DNA of 64,000 bases from Membranipora membranacea (taxonomy: Eukaryota > Bryozoa > Gymnolaemata > Cheilostomatida > Membraniporidae): the NCBI GenBank assembly GCA_914767715.1, contig OU612070.1:637501-701500 (forward strand). Reading direction: 5' to 3'. Positions 36,601-46,895 of the stretch are shown here, in pieces (position 1 is the first letter of the stretch; every line of letters starts with the position of its first letter). Below the pieces are notes generated by a model that saw only the letters and a program-made list of their open reading frames with translations, made no database searches and was not told the origin of the DNA. The translations under genes and the position numbers were made by a program.

Positions 36601-39528
36601 TATTGTACAGCACATGCTGTCTCACTATTGAAATGTCAACCATGCTTGGTGTAGAAACAACACATTAGGGATAAAAAGTGCAAAGCGTCTGCAATATCAG
36701 GATGTCACTATTCCGTGATGTGTGATATGTCAGCCATAACAGATGGGTTCAAGTGGTCACTAATATTTATTTGAGTGACTCAATTAATTTGTGTTAATTC
36801 GTAGTATAAGGAAGCAACTGCATCTAAAAGACTACACCGTGGCATATAGTATCTCCCCCTGAGATATAATTGGATTACATCCCCAAATTGTGAAAAATAA
36901 TTTAATATACTACGGGGATGATTGAGGTGGCCGAAATGAAATATGCTTCTTCAGTCTGAGATCACTTTTGCAACTGAATGTGAAATCCCCAAGTAAGCTT
37001 GTATAACATTACGGACAGTACAGGCTTTCAGAATTTGGCTTATAATTTTACTATAGCATGCCTATCAAATAGTTAAATTATGACCTTATCTCAAACTATT
37101 TCCCAAGTTGATCCCTCTCTCCTGTCTGCTCCAAAAACCACAAGGGACTCAGTGAAAATCACATAAACTCAAGGACGCTCTGATCCTATCTAGTGCTAAT
37201 TAAGGACCATGGTCCATCCCAGGCCTTTCCGTGTAAGACTACCATCATAGTCGCATTCAGATATCTCATTGTAAATTCAAGTGGTACTGGAACTTTGTAA
37301 TAACACCCCAGATAGATCACATAATTTCGTTCCCAATAGTGAATGTTATTTTATTGAAAATGCTAAAGCATGCACTGAAAAATTCAACCATAATCAGCAA
37401 AAAACAAAATTGTTTGTTTTTTCCAATAGAGCAATTCATGTCTACTAATTCTTGGTTCTATTTAGAGTAATAATTAGTGCATATGTTGGAAGCTGTTGCC
37501 TGAAGAATTATGGCTTTAGTTTTGAAGCATAGCCAAATTTGTTAAGAAGTTGGCTGCTAAAATGGTGATTCCAGGGTACTTTTCAGTTTGCCAATTGTGT
37601 GTTGGTAAGCAATGATCGAAGAGGTGACCAGGAGATTGACTCACATTGATGACTCCTGGTGTTATATAGGCGATAATGAGGTATAGCCAGACATAGGCTA
37701 CTAACGACCATGTGGCTGTTACAAAGAAAACACGTAAGTGTTTAATTCTCCTCACTTCATCGTTGGGTATCACATAGACACACAGACTGATAATCACAAA
37801 CAGATTAAAGGCAGCCGAACCTACTATGGTACCCGGTCCAAGTTCTCCAGCTTCAAAGTTTCTACCTGCAACCAAAATAAGTTCAGATCCTGTATATAAA
37901 ATAAAATATAAGTCAATAAGGGTGGGGCTGATACCGCAGAGTCATTCGTCAGACAGACCATGTACTGGTCAGCTATATGTGTAGAAGCTTCACCGCCAGT
38001 CTGATAACTTTATGAGTCTGTTATGATCATTCTGACCCTGGCCTTCCAGTCACGTAATCCTAAAATTATCCCTGTTATTTTTTTTGCCCGAAAACCTGTA
38101 ATAACAGTTTACCTACAAATCAACAGAATTATCTATGTGCAGACTTCAACTCCTAATCCGGACACTAGAATTGAGTCATGACACAGCTATGTCCAGCCAA
38201 CCTTTCACATCAATTTTGTAATTATACGATTATCACTGTTGTATTTATACCCAAGCCAATGTAATAACAACACAAGGGGGTAGATGGACTTAGCTGGGAT
38301 AAGTTTAGCCCTGGTATATCATTTTCAGATCTATTTAGCATTTCCTCATGAGAATTGTATCAGTATTATCAGACTATTTTTATCATGAATTTGTTACAAC
38401 ACAGTGAGAAATATCCCAGGTCAACAAGCCATAGGGTAGATACCCGCTTTTTTTCCAACCCTCTACTCAATTTTGAATCCAAGTTTATGTTTGATGGTGA
38501 TGGACGGTAGGGAAACCAGTGTTTGTGATGCCCAAACTACTCTCAACAGGCCCTTTGCAGGACAGGTTATTACAACATACAGACATGTTTCACTACTATG
38601 TGCAAAACTAGCCAACAAAGATTAATTTTTCATATTCTTGATTAGGTTTTAAATTGCTGCTTGGGAGGAAGAAGACAAAATATCGGCAGTTCTATAGATT
38701 ATAATTTTTGAATAGCGAAGCAAATTAAAATTAGACATGGGGCTCACCTATATACTTTACTCTAAACGGGGATTCAAAAACTCTATAGAAGTAAGAGCTC
38801 TACAACTAACTAACAAACAAATGGTTGGGGGCTTATCTCATACCATAGACTGCTGGTGTTGAGCCCAGCAGCACCAACCCAGCAATGTGAACCTCAGCTG
38901 GTGAAACAAAACTTTTATACCAGGAGTGTAACGAACAGTGTATGGTCTGAGACTGCGGCCCACTGAGACTGCGGCCCACTGAGACTGCGGCCCACTGAGA
39001 CTGCGGCCCACTGAGACTGCGGCCCACTGAGACTGCGGCCCACTGAGACTGCGGCCCACTGAGACTGCTGCACACTGAGACTGCTGCACACTGAGACACA
39101 CTTATGGACTTACTTATGATCTCTATAGCAGATAACATGATCTCCGGAGCAGAGCTGCCGAGTGCCATCAGAGAGAGATTGGACACAGTCTCATTCCATA
39201 TCTTCACATGGATAGTGACCACCTCACCAGAGGGTTTAGTCACCGTCACTTCCTTTTCTTTAGCTGTGATCACTTCTATAGCTGACATGAAGCGGTCTGC
39301 TATAATAGACACCCCCAGAAACATGTAGAATAAGGCTAAGAAGTAGACGATGGCACGCGCCGTCCTATCCCCCAATGATATGTCATTTTCTGGTTCCCAT
39401 ATTGGCAGAAAGAGTCCTTTCTTACACTTGTACCGAGTGTCGTCTGATATGTTGGTGTGGTTAGCTCTGGTACATCCGAGAGTCATATAGAGGAAGAGTA
39501 GGCCTAGCGTTGCCTTTTGTAGTGACAT
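25080..39528 (-). CDS. Na+/Ca2+ exchanger (SLC8/NCX family), 15 exons resolved, one probably missing
   Basis: A plasma-membrane antiporter expected to exchange about 3 Na+ for 1 Ca2+. Exons in transcript order: 39528-39114, 37865-37645, 36160-35963, 34636-34372, 34168-33971, 33363-33232, 32551-32444, 31917-31743, [gap], 30868-30723, 30414-30315, 29087-28962, 27024-26866, 26570-26475, 26101-25943, 25204-25080 (TAA). The N-terminal signal peptide ([15 protein letters not shown]) is followed by the alpha-1 repeat, [20 protein letters not shown], split by an intron. Next come the XIP-like basic segment ([11 protein letters not shown]), CBD1 (Calx-beta, acidic [14 protein letters not shown] and ILDDDHAG), part of CBD2 ([16 protein letters not shown]), alpha-2 ([16 protein letters not shown] and [14 protein letters not shown]) and the conserved C-terminus [11 protein letters not shown]. 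All phases agree except between 31743 (phase 2) and 30868 (needs phase 1), and the corresponding CBD2 end is absent, so an exon in 30869-31742 was not recognised. The resolved protein is about 870 residues; NCXs are usually about 900-970. No disabling change was seen. Confidence 0.93.
26816..26903. repeat. 44-bp tandem duplication spanning an NCX exon end and splice donor
   Basis: 26816-26859 and 26860-26903 are tandem copies differing at a few positions. On the minus strand each encodes the end of the alpha-2 exon ([12 protein letters not shown]) and a complete GTGAGT donor. The proximal donor at 26865-26860 keeps the frame into the next exon; using the distal copy adds 44 nt and reaches an in-frame stop. 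Confidence 0.9.
27100..28420 (-). mobile_element. Decayed LINE (reverse transcriptase) in an NCX intron
   Basis: Minus-strand fragments of a non-LTR ORF2 run from about 28390 ([39 protein letters not shown]) through [20 protein letters not shown] to an open frame at 27788-27135 containing [18 protein letters not shown] and [19 protein letters not shown]. The catalytic F/YADD box is altered to EADD, and frames shift at least twice. It lies in the intron between NCX exons 28962 and 27024, in the same orientation as the host gene. Confidence 0.85.
28860..28924. repeat. 23-bp perfect inverted repeat (foldback)
   Basis: A 23-bp arm beginning CCAATGTGTTGGCTCTGATT (28860-28882) is exactly reverse-complemented at 28902-28924, with a 19-bp spacer. 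It lies in an NCX intron about 40 bp from the splice donor at 28961. Confidence 0.85.
32703..33081. mobile_element. 379-bp TA-flanked MITE, copy 1 (NCX intron)
   Basis: Begins AAGTGCAACCAAGGTTTC and ends GAAACCTTGGTTACCCTT, so about 18-bp TIRs with TA on both outer sides (32701-32702 and 33082-33083). The whole length aligns to 54754-55132 with only scattered substitutions. No coding capacity. A TA duplication points to Tc1/mariner-type mobilisation. Confidence 0.85.
33103..33134. repeat. 13-bp inverted repeat hairpin
   Basis: CCAGGGAGGGTGG and CCACCCTCCCTGG flank a 6-bp AT-rich spacer, 20 bp beyond the end of MITE copy 1 within the NCX intron. Confidence 0.8.
33592..33632. repeat. (TA)n microsatellite after a SINE-like segment
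   Basis: About 20 TA dinucleotides. Just upstream at 33497-33507 is GGTTCGATTCC, an exact match to a pol III B-box core, so the repeat may be the 3' tail of a decayed tRNA-derived SINE. No A box was found at the expected distance. Confidence 0.6.
38945..39095. repeat. 16-bp minisatellite beside the first NCX splice donor
   Basis: About nine copies of GACTGCGGCCCACTGA (the last ones carry TGCTGCACACT) start within 20 bp of the donor of the first coding exon. Read without splicing, the exon frame continues as a spurious Gln/Ser/Trp repeat. Confidence 0.9.
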
Positions 39529-41944
39529 TTTTGTTGTCTATATCACAGTCCGATAACTATATTTTATCCTATTTAGAACGCTCTGACTTTGGCTATGCTG
39601 CAAATATCCTGTGAGAAAAAATAAATATTCCTGCTGAATTTGAATTCAATCATTTTACCTGCAGATATAAAATTCCTATATGCAGAAAACCAAGTTGCAT
39701 TATAGATTATAAGAATCCCTCCCAGTACAGTGCTTGCTAATAAGTCACAGTTCTCCGGCATTCAAAGCTTGTGAATGGTCATGTCAACAATGCGACTGCA
39801 TGCACCATTACTACTACCAATCTCGGCAATATGTCGCATTGCAATTCACGCTTGCACTATGACACATGTGAACAAGCCTTCCGTTTCATCTAAACAACAT
39901 CGTTATAGCATACAAGGCTAATTATTTAGACTACAAATAAAGGCGCTCACCTTTACAGCTGATTGCTGTAAGCAGTGCTCGACATTTGTAGTGAAGCTTC
40001 TCTAAGAGGTGGATGTGTACTGTAGCCTGGTGATGCTGTAGGCATGAGGTCAACTATCAGCTACAATCAAATCCTCAGACACAAATAGCAGGCCACATTG
40101 TGGGTAGGTCACATGAATGCTTGACTGCTGTGAAGCCACTGGAGTGCCGCGTATTGACTGATGTGACAAGCTGCCCTTATCTTACTACCTGTGATAGCAG
40201 AGAGCGAGAGAGTTGTGATTGAATAGATAAGATACTCAATGATGGTTCCGCTGATTCGTTGTGACGTTCTAATGGCTCGACTCTTTAATCACCGTAGTTC
40301 CAGTAATGGGTTATCACAAAATTTAGGTCCGGAACCTTCCAAGAAATCACTCTTCAACTTTTACAGCGTTTTCCTTAGCTTTCTGTAACTAAACACAGTA
40401 TTTCACATTTAGTGCTCACAAGCAGGCATCACATCCAGCCCTATGATTTGCTGATGTATAGATAAAATACAAGATAGGCTGTTGAGCTTAGTTCTATTAT
40501 CTAGGACTGAGTAGCTCACTAGGTGACCATGATTATCCATCGATGATGCGATATTGGTCACAGTATCTCATTGTTCGATAATTTGCAGGCTCAAAAGTCA
40601 AGCGTTAGAATCCTGAGTCTATATATAGCTGGCTAGTAGAGATTTGTTCGTGTACATGTACATTGTCATTTAGAGATAATCACAAGTGCATTCTGATAAG
40701 AGAGCATATACGCCTCCCATGTGAAATATCAAAGAATATATAAATAGAATATTATCAGCCATTGAATATTTAAATGACGTGAGTTGTAATGCCTTCAAGT
40801 CATTGAAAAATTGCCTTATCTCATTGTTAGTTAGATGCTCACACTGATTCGAAATCTTAACTTAATACAAACGTTCCCCTACATGATCTGACCGGCTTCA
40901 AGTTGAAAGCTTGGTACAACCTAGTATTAATATGTTTGCATGATATCTAGTGCGTGTGTAGCTCAGTAAACATCCCCATACGAGTCAGATTAGTGTTGAT
41001 CATAATTTGTGAAAAAATTTACTCTTACCCTTTCGCTTAAAAAGTCTGCAAAACTGAAGTCCTCTTTTATAATTTAGAATCAAACAATGTTACACACATG
41101 TGCCAGTTGACTGTGTATAATCTGTTTGTTATGAGGTACTACATTGTGTTTGACGTGATGACCTGCTTTACATTGTATCATCATTGTCCAGTTCAAAAAG
41201 TAGCTGACCTCAGCTTTAGCTTTATCATTCTCATCAAACTCTCAGGGAAGGTTCCAATTATCAAAGTATGTGCAGCGTTTTGTTTAGTTTAGTAAAGGAA
41301 GCACAAACAAAATCTTTGAATGATTTGAAAATATCCCAATCCAAATATCCCAGTACATTATATGATGACTAAACAAGATCATCAGCAAATTTCCCGAAAA
41401 CCAGAAACAGAAGTGTGTAGCATTGCAAATGTTTTAATCTCGACAGCAGGTCACCTTGAAATATGCAAGATTGCCAAGCTAAGAGTTATCTTTTCGTGCT
41501 TGAAAAGGGGACAACTTCAATCCAAAACTAAGTCTTACCTATACCTTCAACTTGATCTAAAGCCTCTCGTCGCAGTGCACACATGAATAACTATACCTTC
41601 AGTGTGTCATGGTTTGGTTTGTAGATTGGGATTTTTTTGTGGTTTTGCTGTGGGTAAACTGCTGAGTACTTTTAAAAAAGTATATACATATTCAAGTGTG
41701 CAAGCAGGCATAGTTAGGGTTGAAAAAATGGTGTGGCTTGATTGCAGTGAGTAGATATAAAACATAGGAGAAACTTTTCTCAGGCGCTGATTTATTTATA
41801 CATTGGTGTTTGACGGGAAGTAACAGTAGAAATGTTGTTTTGTAAATTCAACCCTGCCTATATCTATATTCTAATTATGTCAAGATCAAAGCTACACATT
41901 GATAAGTCTCAACTGATTTTGAGTCATTACATGGTTATAGTTAG
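39529..41944. other. 5' flank of the exchanger gene
   Basis: No further exon was recognised. It presumably includes the promoter and non-coding 5' exons of the minus-strand exchanger gene, but no specific core-promoter element could be assigned with confidence. Confidence 0.5.
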
Positions 41945-42655
41945 TTTTGTTAAGAGGTGAGAGCGTTAGCCAGAATAACCACCAGTTGTGTTTACCTTGC
42001 CACAGACGCGGTTGCAGTAACTGTATCGCCAGAGATTTACTCTGTGTTGCCAGCCTTCGACTTTGCCTCTGGTGTTGTGCTCATGGGTGTTGATCTGAAG
42101 ATAATAGTTCAGATTTACTTTAAAGGTACCAGCTTCTATCTTTCTTAGAAACTTAGTGTCAAGATCATCTCTTCTATCGGATAAAGAAGCTATACCATGG
42201 TTATGCATACATTCAGTGATACTTTCTTGTATTTTCAAATGGTAAATCCATTTGACTGCATCTCTTTGGACTTTCTCAATATAGTTATTAGGGGACCAAA
42301 CTTGTGTAGCATATTCTAATATGGGTAAGACCAGGGTTTGTAAGTACAAAGAGTTTTGTCTTCACTGGTGCCATACCTAGAGCTCTATTGGCTTTAGCTA
42401 TAATTTGAGTAACATTATGATTCCATTTTATAGTGGAGTCGATTTGGATACCCAGGTATTTTATTGAGTCTGATTGCGAGATTGTGTTGTCACCTAACTT
42501 CACAGCTATTTCAGGTTTGAAGACACCGATCTGAATATGAGAGAATGTTTTACTGTTAAAACATATTCCCCATCGGAGAGACCAGTTTTGCAGCGCCGTT
42601 ACATCATCTTGAATTTTATTAGGATAGTCTGAGACATTTAGTAGTAAGTCGAACT
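41945..42655 (-). mobile_element. LINE reverse-transcriptase remnant (C-terminal half)
   Basis: The minus strand encodes DDVTALQNWSLRWGICFNSK and SDSIKYLGIQIDSTIKWNHN, then after a frameshift LPILEYATQVWSPNNYIEKV and QRDAVKWIYHLK, ending at about 41966. These are the standard post-catalytic RT blocks of non-LTR elements. It is disrupted by a frame change at about 42340. Confidence 0.85.
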
Positions 42656-42785
42656 AGTTTTAGCGCTCAAACTGTGGCGGGATAGCAGCTGGAAGTGGCA
42701 TTTAATTATCAACCACATTGGTGGGGAAAGAGATTGATTATGCCACTACTTGCTATCCTGCCACAGTTTGAGCGCATAAACTAGT
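42651..42785. mobile_element. Inverted-repeat element related to a SINE tail
   Basis: Two arms of about 45 bp (left from 42658 with AGCGCTCAAACTGTGGCGGG; right the complement near 42775) flank a 35-bp spacer, with ACTAG outside each end. The left arm also resembles 63551-63593, at the end of the tRNA-headed SINE. Confidence 0.6.
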
Positions 42786-44678
42786 CTACAAGGTGACATT
42801 GTAGTATTCTCATACTCAAAACAAGAGTATTGCAATGAAAATGCTGCTAAATGAAGCAGTGTTTCCTCATAAAAAGTTGAGTTATTTTAGTGGCAGTATT
42901 AACATTAGTGTAACGGTCAGCAAATAGTGGATCATGACTGATAATTATGACTAATCACATAGACAAATCCTAAAGCGATTTCATGTGAAAACTTCCCATA
43001 AATAGCTAGTGAAAGCTTTGTCCATCAGTCTTTTTTGCATTGCCTACATGTATACCATAATGATTTCACTCTTTGCCATGAGCTCCTTGGGAGCAGATCG
43101 TCATCTGGCTATCAGCTCATGGCGGATTGTCACATACAAAACATTCAACTTGTACTTTAATTCAGCTCACGTAACATGCTGTGTGCTAGCCCTGTTCACA
43201 CGGCCGTGTGAACAGGGCTAGCTGTGTGCATTTAAGAGGCTAATAAGGTAAATATTTCTTCCGACATAATTTATTGTATATGTTCTACAATTTTATGTGG
43301 TGTATTGAAACATTCTCAAATTTGTATGTTATTGCAAAGCTATTTCTCTGTTTATGATGTGCCTCGACTTATTTTTCTTTCAACTGTTCTTTGCAGTTAT
43401 CATGAATCTACCATGATCATGTAATGCTAGCCAAATAAACCACACACAGTAAATGTTACAAGTAGGCCTACCTACGGTGGAGATCAAAATATGCATGATG
43501 AAATTTGATTAGCTTGGATACTTTTCCAAGTGTGATTACAATTTGTGTTGCCAACCATTATTTGAATCAAACACCTCACTTAATGCCCTGTATATTGATT
43601 GCAGATCGTTTTGGTGGGGGCAGTAGCCTTCACTGCCCCGTCAATCGGATGGTCGCCACACTAGTCATGGACTAATCAGATCATGCTGCTGCCTTATTTT
43701 ATTTAACCATTTTAGTGCATTTATTTTAAATACAATAAATTGTTGCAGAAACAAATGAAAAAAAAAGGGTCTTTGCAATAAACAAAAAAACTAAATTTAC
43801 TCGCACAAGGACTTAATTGAATGATATAACCCAGTTCAAAAACTCAGGGTCTAGAAGGGTCTATACTAGACTTACTGTTATACTCTTAGTAGATGATAAT
43901 TTGAGTATCTGTCGCAGGGGAGATAACATACTGGATACCCTGCTAGACCCCGGGCTTTCAAACTTTTGAATTGGTTACATCATTCATTAATATCCTTGTG
44001 CTAATAAATTAATTTTTTTTCTTTCCTGAACACTTTTTAAAATGAAACTAAATTTCCTGATTCTTGTTTACGATTGATCCATAAATGAGACAAGTAGTGG
44101 TGGGAAGAATAATGTGAAAATCCAATATAAGCATCCTTTATGAGCATCCAATATAAATTCTTGTAATCACTACATCTACTATTAAAAATACGGCACATTC
44201 ATCATCAATATATGAGGCAGACTGGTGATGATTTCATTCTTCTTTTCATTCTACTGTACCATCAGTACCACCTGCCACACGGTCCAAACCCCCCATCTCC
44301 CCCCCCCCCCCCCCCGCAACTAATCCTGAGCAGCCCCTGGCCTTAACAGGAAGTGGGACGGTGGGTAGACACCCTGGTAGGACAAAGTTCTACTGCTACA
44401 ACCATGAATATATAAAAATGAATATAACGGATTTTAGTTTGTTTACGCCTACAACCTTCAAATGATCAAATTGCTGAAAGAGACATATAAATACAATAAC
44501 AATTTAATAATTTATTACACAGACTGGCAGTTGACACATTATTATCACCATTACTCATGTGACTTGCACATCATTAACTTAGCAGATATAAAGGGAAACA
44601 ACACATTGAGCAATCCTTTCTGCTGTGGCTGCTAGCCCACTTCATTCTGTCTGACAATCTCAACAAAGTAGATTCAGA
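42786..44678. other. Upstream flank of the GPCR gene
   Basis: No exon supported. Contains the 38-bp perfect palindrome at 43185-43222 and a poly-C run of about 20 at 44299-44316. Confidence 0.5.
43185..43222. repeat. 38-bp perfect palindrome without spacer
   Basis: GCTAGCCCTGTTCACACGG is followed directly by its exact reverse complement. This looks like two transposon termini joined head to head, since CCCTGTTCACA-type ends occur in hAT-like elements; that interpretation is inference. Confidence 0.9.
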
Positions 44679-45639
44679 ATGGTCGGGCAACCCATTTACA
44701 TGCTTAATCAACTTTGTATTATAGAAGATGCTTGCTATGAAGTATTTGAACAGCTCTACCTTACTGCCTCCGATGAAGTTCAGAATTCACCAAGAAACTC
44801 AACAATGAGCAATGCATTTGTTGAATACGGGTTCTTTACAGAAGATATGACCTTTGCGGCCTACTGTTGGATAGCAGGAGTAGGCGGAGCTCTTCTCAAT
44901 ATTATGACGATTTTAGTATTATCTCTGGGTACAAAGAATAGCTTAGAGATGAGGGTTCAGCTCATCAATCTGGCAATATGTGACTGCCTAATGTCAATGG
45001 TAGAACCGCAAGTTTTCTATCACCATCGGTTTACCATACCTGTTGATCAGACCATGTGCAAGTTTGCCGGCTTCGCACAGTACGCAACGTTCACACTGAG
45101 CACCTTATGTAACATGGCCATCAGCATAGATAGATTCGTGGCAGTCTATTACCCTCTACAGATCCATCACTACACCACCTGTCACAAAGTGGGCACAGCT
45201 GTCGCTATCTGGCTGATCGCTTTTGCTGTTGACATTGGGGCAATATTTAACTGCAACATTTGGCAGATTAGAGATTTCGAATGGTGTTTCTGTACACCTA
45301 CAAGGTATACAAAACAACTAGGCACAACAAAAGATAACATCATCAGATTTTCTAAATACGGAATTCCTGCCTTTGTTATAATATTCCTGTATATTCTTAT
45401 TGGGATTAGAATGACGCACTGGAAGAAGGTTGGTGATAATTGTACACTGTCAGCGATCGTTCTGAGGCAGGATAAGAGGATGAAACGCCAGGTAAGACTT
45501 GTCGCTGTAATTAACATCTGTTGTAAATCATATAGTTAGTATTATCTTAACACTACTTCAGTTTTTATAGGTTACGCTAACAAAATTCCCACAATGCAAC
45601 ACTAACCCAGAAAACCAAACTCGAAACAAAACTCTATAT

Positions 45640-45671
<32 letters not shown>

Positions 45672-46895
45672 TATTAACTTTATTAACACTTAACTGATCA
45701 GTACCCGAAGGCATGCATGCTATGAAATGTATGGGGTATCAAAGGTTAAAAAGTGATAAAAATACACACACAAACCGGTCAGTTATATTGAAACAAAATA
45801 AATTTGGAAATTACACTATAAGCTACTATTTACATATTTTTGTTTATATATCCTATAAATTTTGTGGAATACCCACAAATACATTTGCACTCCATTTATG
45901 GAAGTATAATTGGAAGGATACAATACTTATATATATTAAAAAAGGACCATAACGTATAACATAACATAATCTATTTTGGACATGTTCTTAACTCCATAAA
46001 GGGGGGAAAGGATATAACTTTTCTCAAATTGTACCAAATGGGCACAAAAAATCTAGATCAGCGAAAACTTTGAAGATAAGTTGTGAAACAGCTTGAATGG
46101 TTTAGTTATTTGGCCTGTATGGACCACGTACCTGTACCTGTACACTGCCTGCTGAATACTGGGACCAGAGATGAGCACATCTCTTGCTCTAGAATTATTC
46201 TTACTTTTGAGAAAAGAGATTGTTGGTTATATTTTTTCGAACTTCACACTAGAATACCTTTATCTGATGATATACTGCTGTGAATTTTATTTCATAAGTC
46301 CCTTCAAACCAAGGAGTAACAGCTCCTTGCTTCAAACACTGCCTGATGTCATCCTACCTTCTTAACCTAAGAGAGAAGTTGTCTGTGCTTGTAACCTTTA
46401 ATCTTTTCATTTTACTTACTTACATTTTATGTATCCTTCAGTAATCTGAGTTTGAGTCAGATAGTAGAGTAAAATCTTTGTAAACTTATGACCGCTGTGC
46501 AGAGTCATCACAAACCACCCCTAGTATACATCCATACTGTGTGCGCAATCAACAGTTGTAGAGAAATAACGAGATATCAATTTACCAACAAATCTGCAAC
46601 ATCTTCTTTTTTGCAGATACGGAGTACAATAGTGATACTTTGTATAGACGCAATGGTTACCTTGTTATCATGGCTTCCAATGACTGTGTATACTGCCGCT
46701 AGTACATATTACATACTGCATACACCGATCACTTTCACTGAGGATCAGGTCCATACTATTATTAGGATGTACAGATTCAGGGAGGTCACCGTTTGTATAC
46801 TGCTTACAAACTGTTTCACGTCACCTATCATATATTTCTGTTTCAACAAACCATTTAGGGTGAGTATATCAATGCTTTTGCCCTTAGCCTGTTAG
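44679..46895 (+). CDS. Class A (rhodopsin-like) GPCR, 2 exons resolved, C-terminus uncertain
   Basis: Exon 44679-45491 (271 codons) splices at GTAAGA to exon 46617-46859 (81 codons, acceptor TTTTTTGCAG); phases agree. The N-terminal tail of about 57 residues has an NST glycosylation site. TM1 contains GALLNIMTILVLSL; TM2 NLAICDCLMSM has the conserved LAxxD; TM3 begins with a disulphide Cys (MCKFAGF) and ends SIDRFVAVYYPLQ, so D/ERY is DRF; ECL2 has the partner Cys (WCFCTP). TM6 is LLSWLPMTVYTAA, lacking the usual CWxP Cys. TM7 NCFTSPIIYFCF has SPxxY in place of NPxxY, followed by helix 8 FNKPFR. A GTGAGT donor directly follows FNKPFR, so a cytosolic-tail exon probably lies downstream; if unspliced the frame ends at 46895. 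Sequence suggests a peptide-receptor-like orphan, but the ligand cannot be deduced. ATG 44679 is the first in frame; 44804 is an alternative. Confidence 0.85.

Noticed and set aside
38838-39101. Extension of the first exchanger exon into a Gln/Ser/Trp repeat
   Set aside because: A consensus donor at 39113 and phase agreement with the next exon show this is intronic minisatellite.
45182-45517. 111-codon minus-strand frame
   Set aside because: Shadow of the GPCR exon on the opposite strand.
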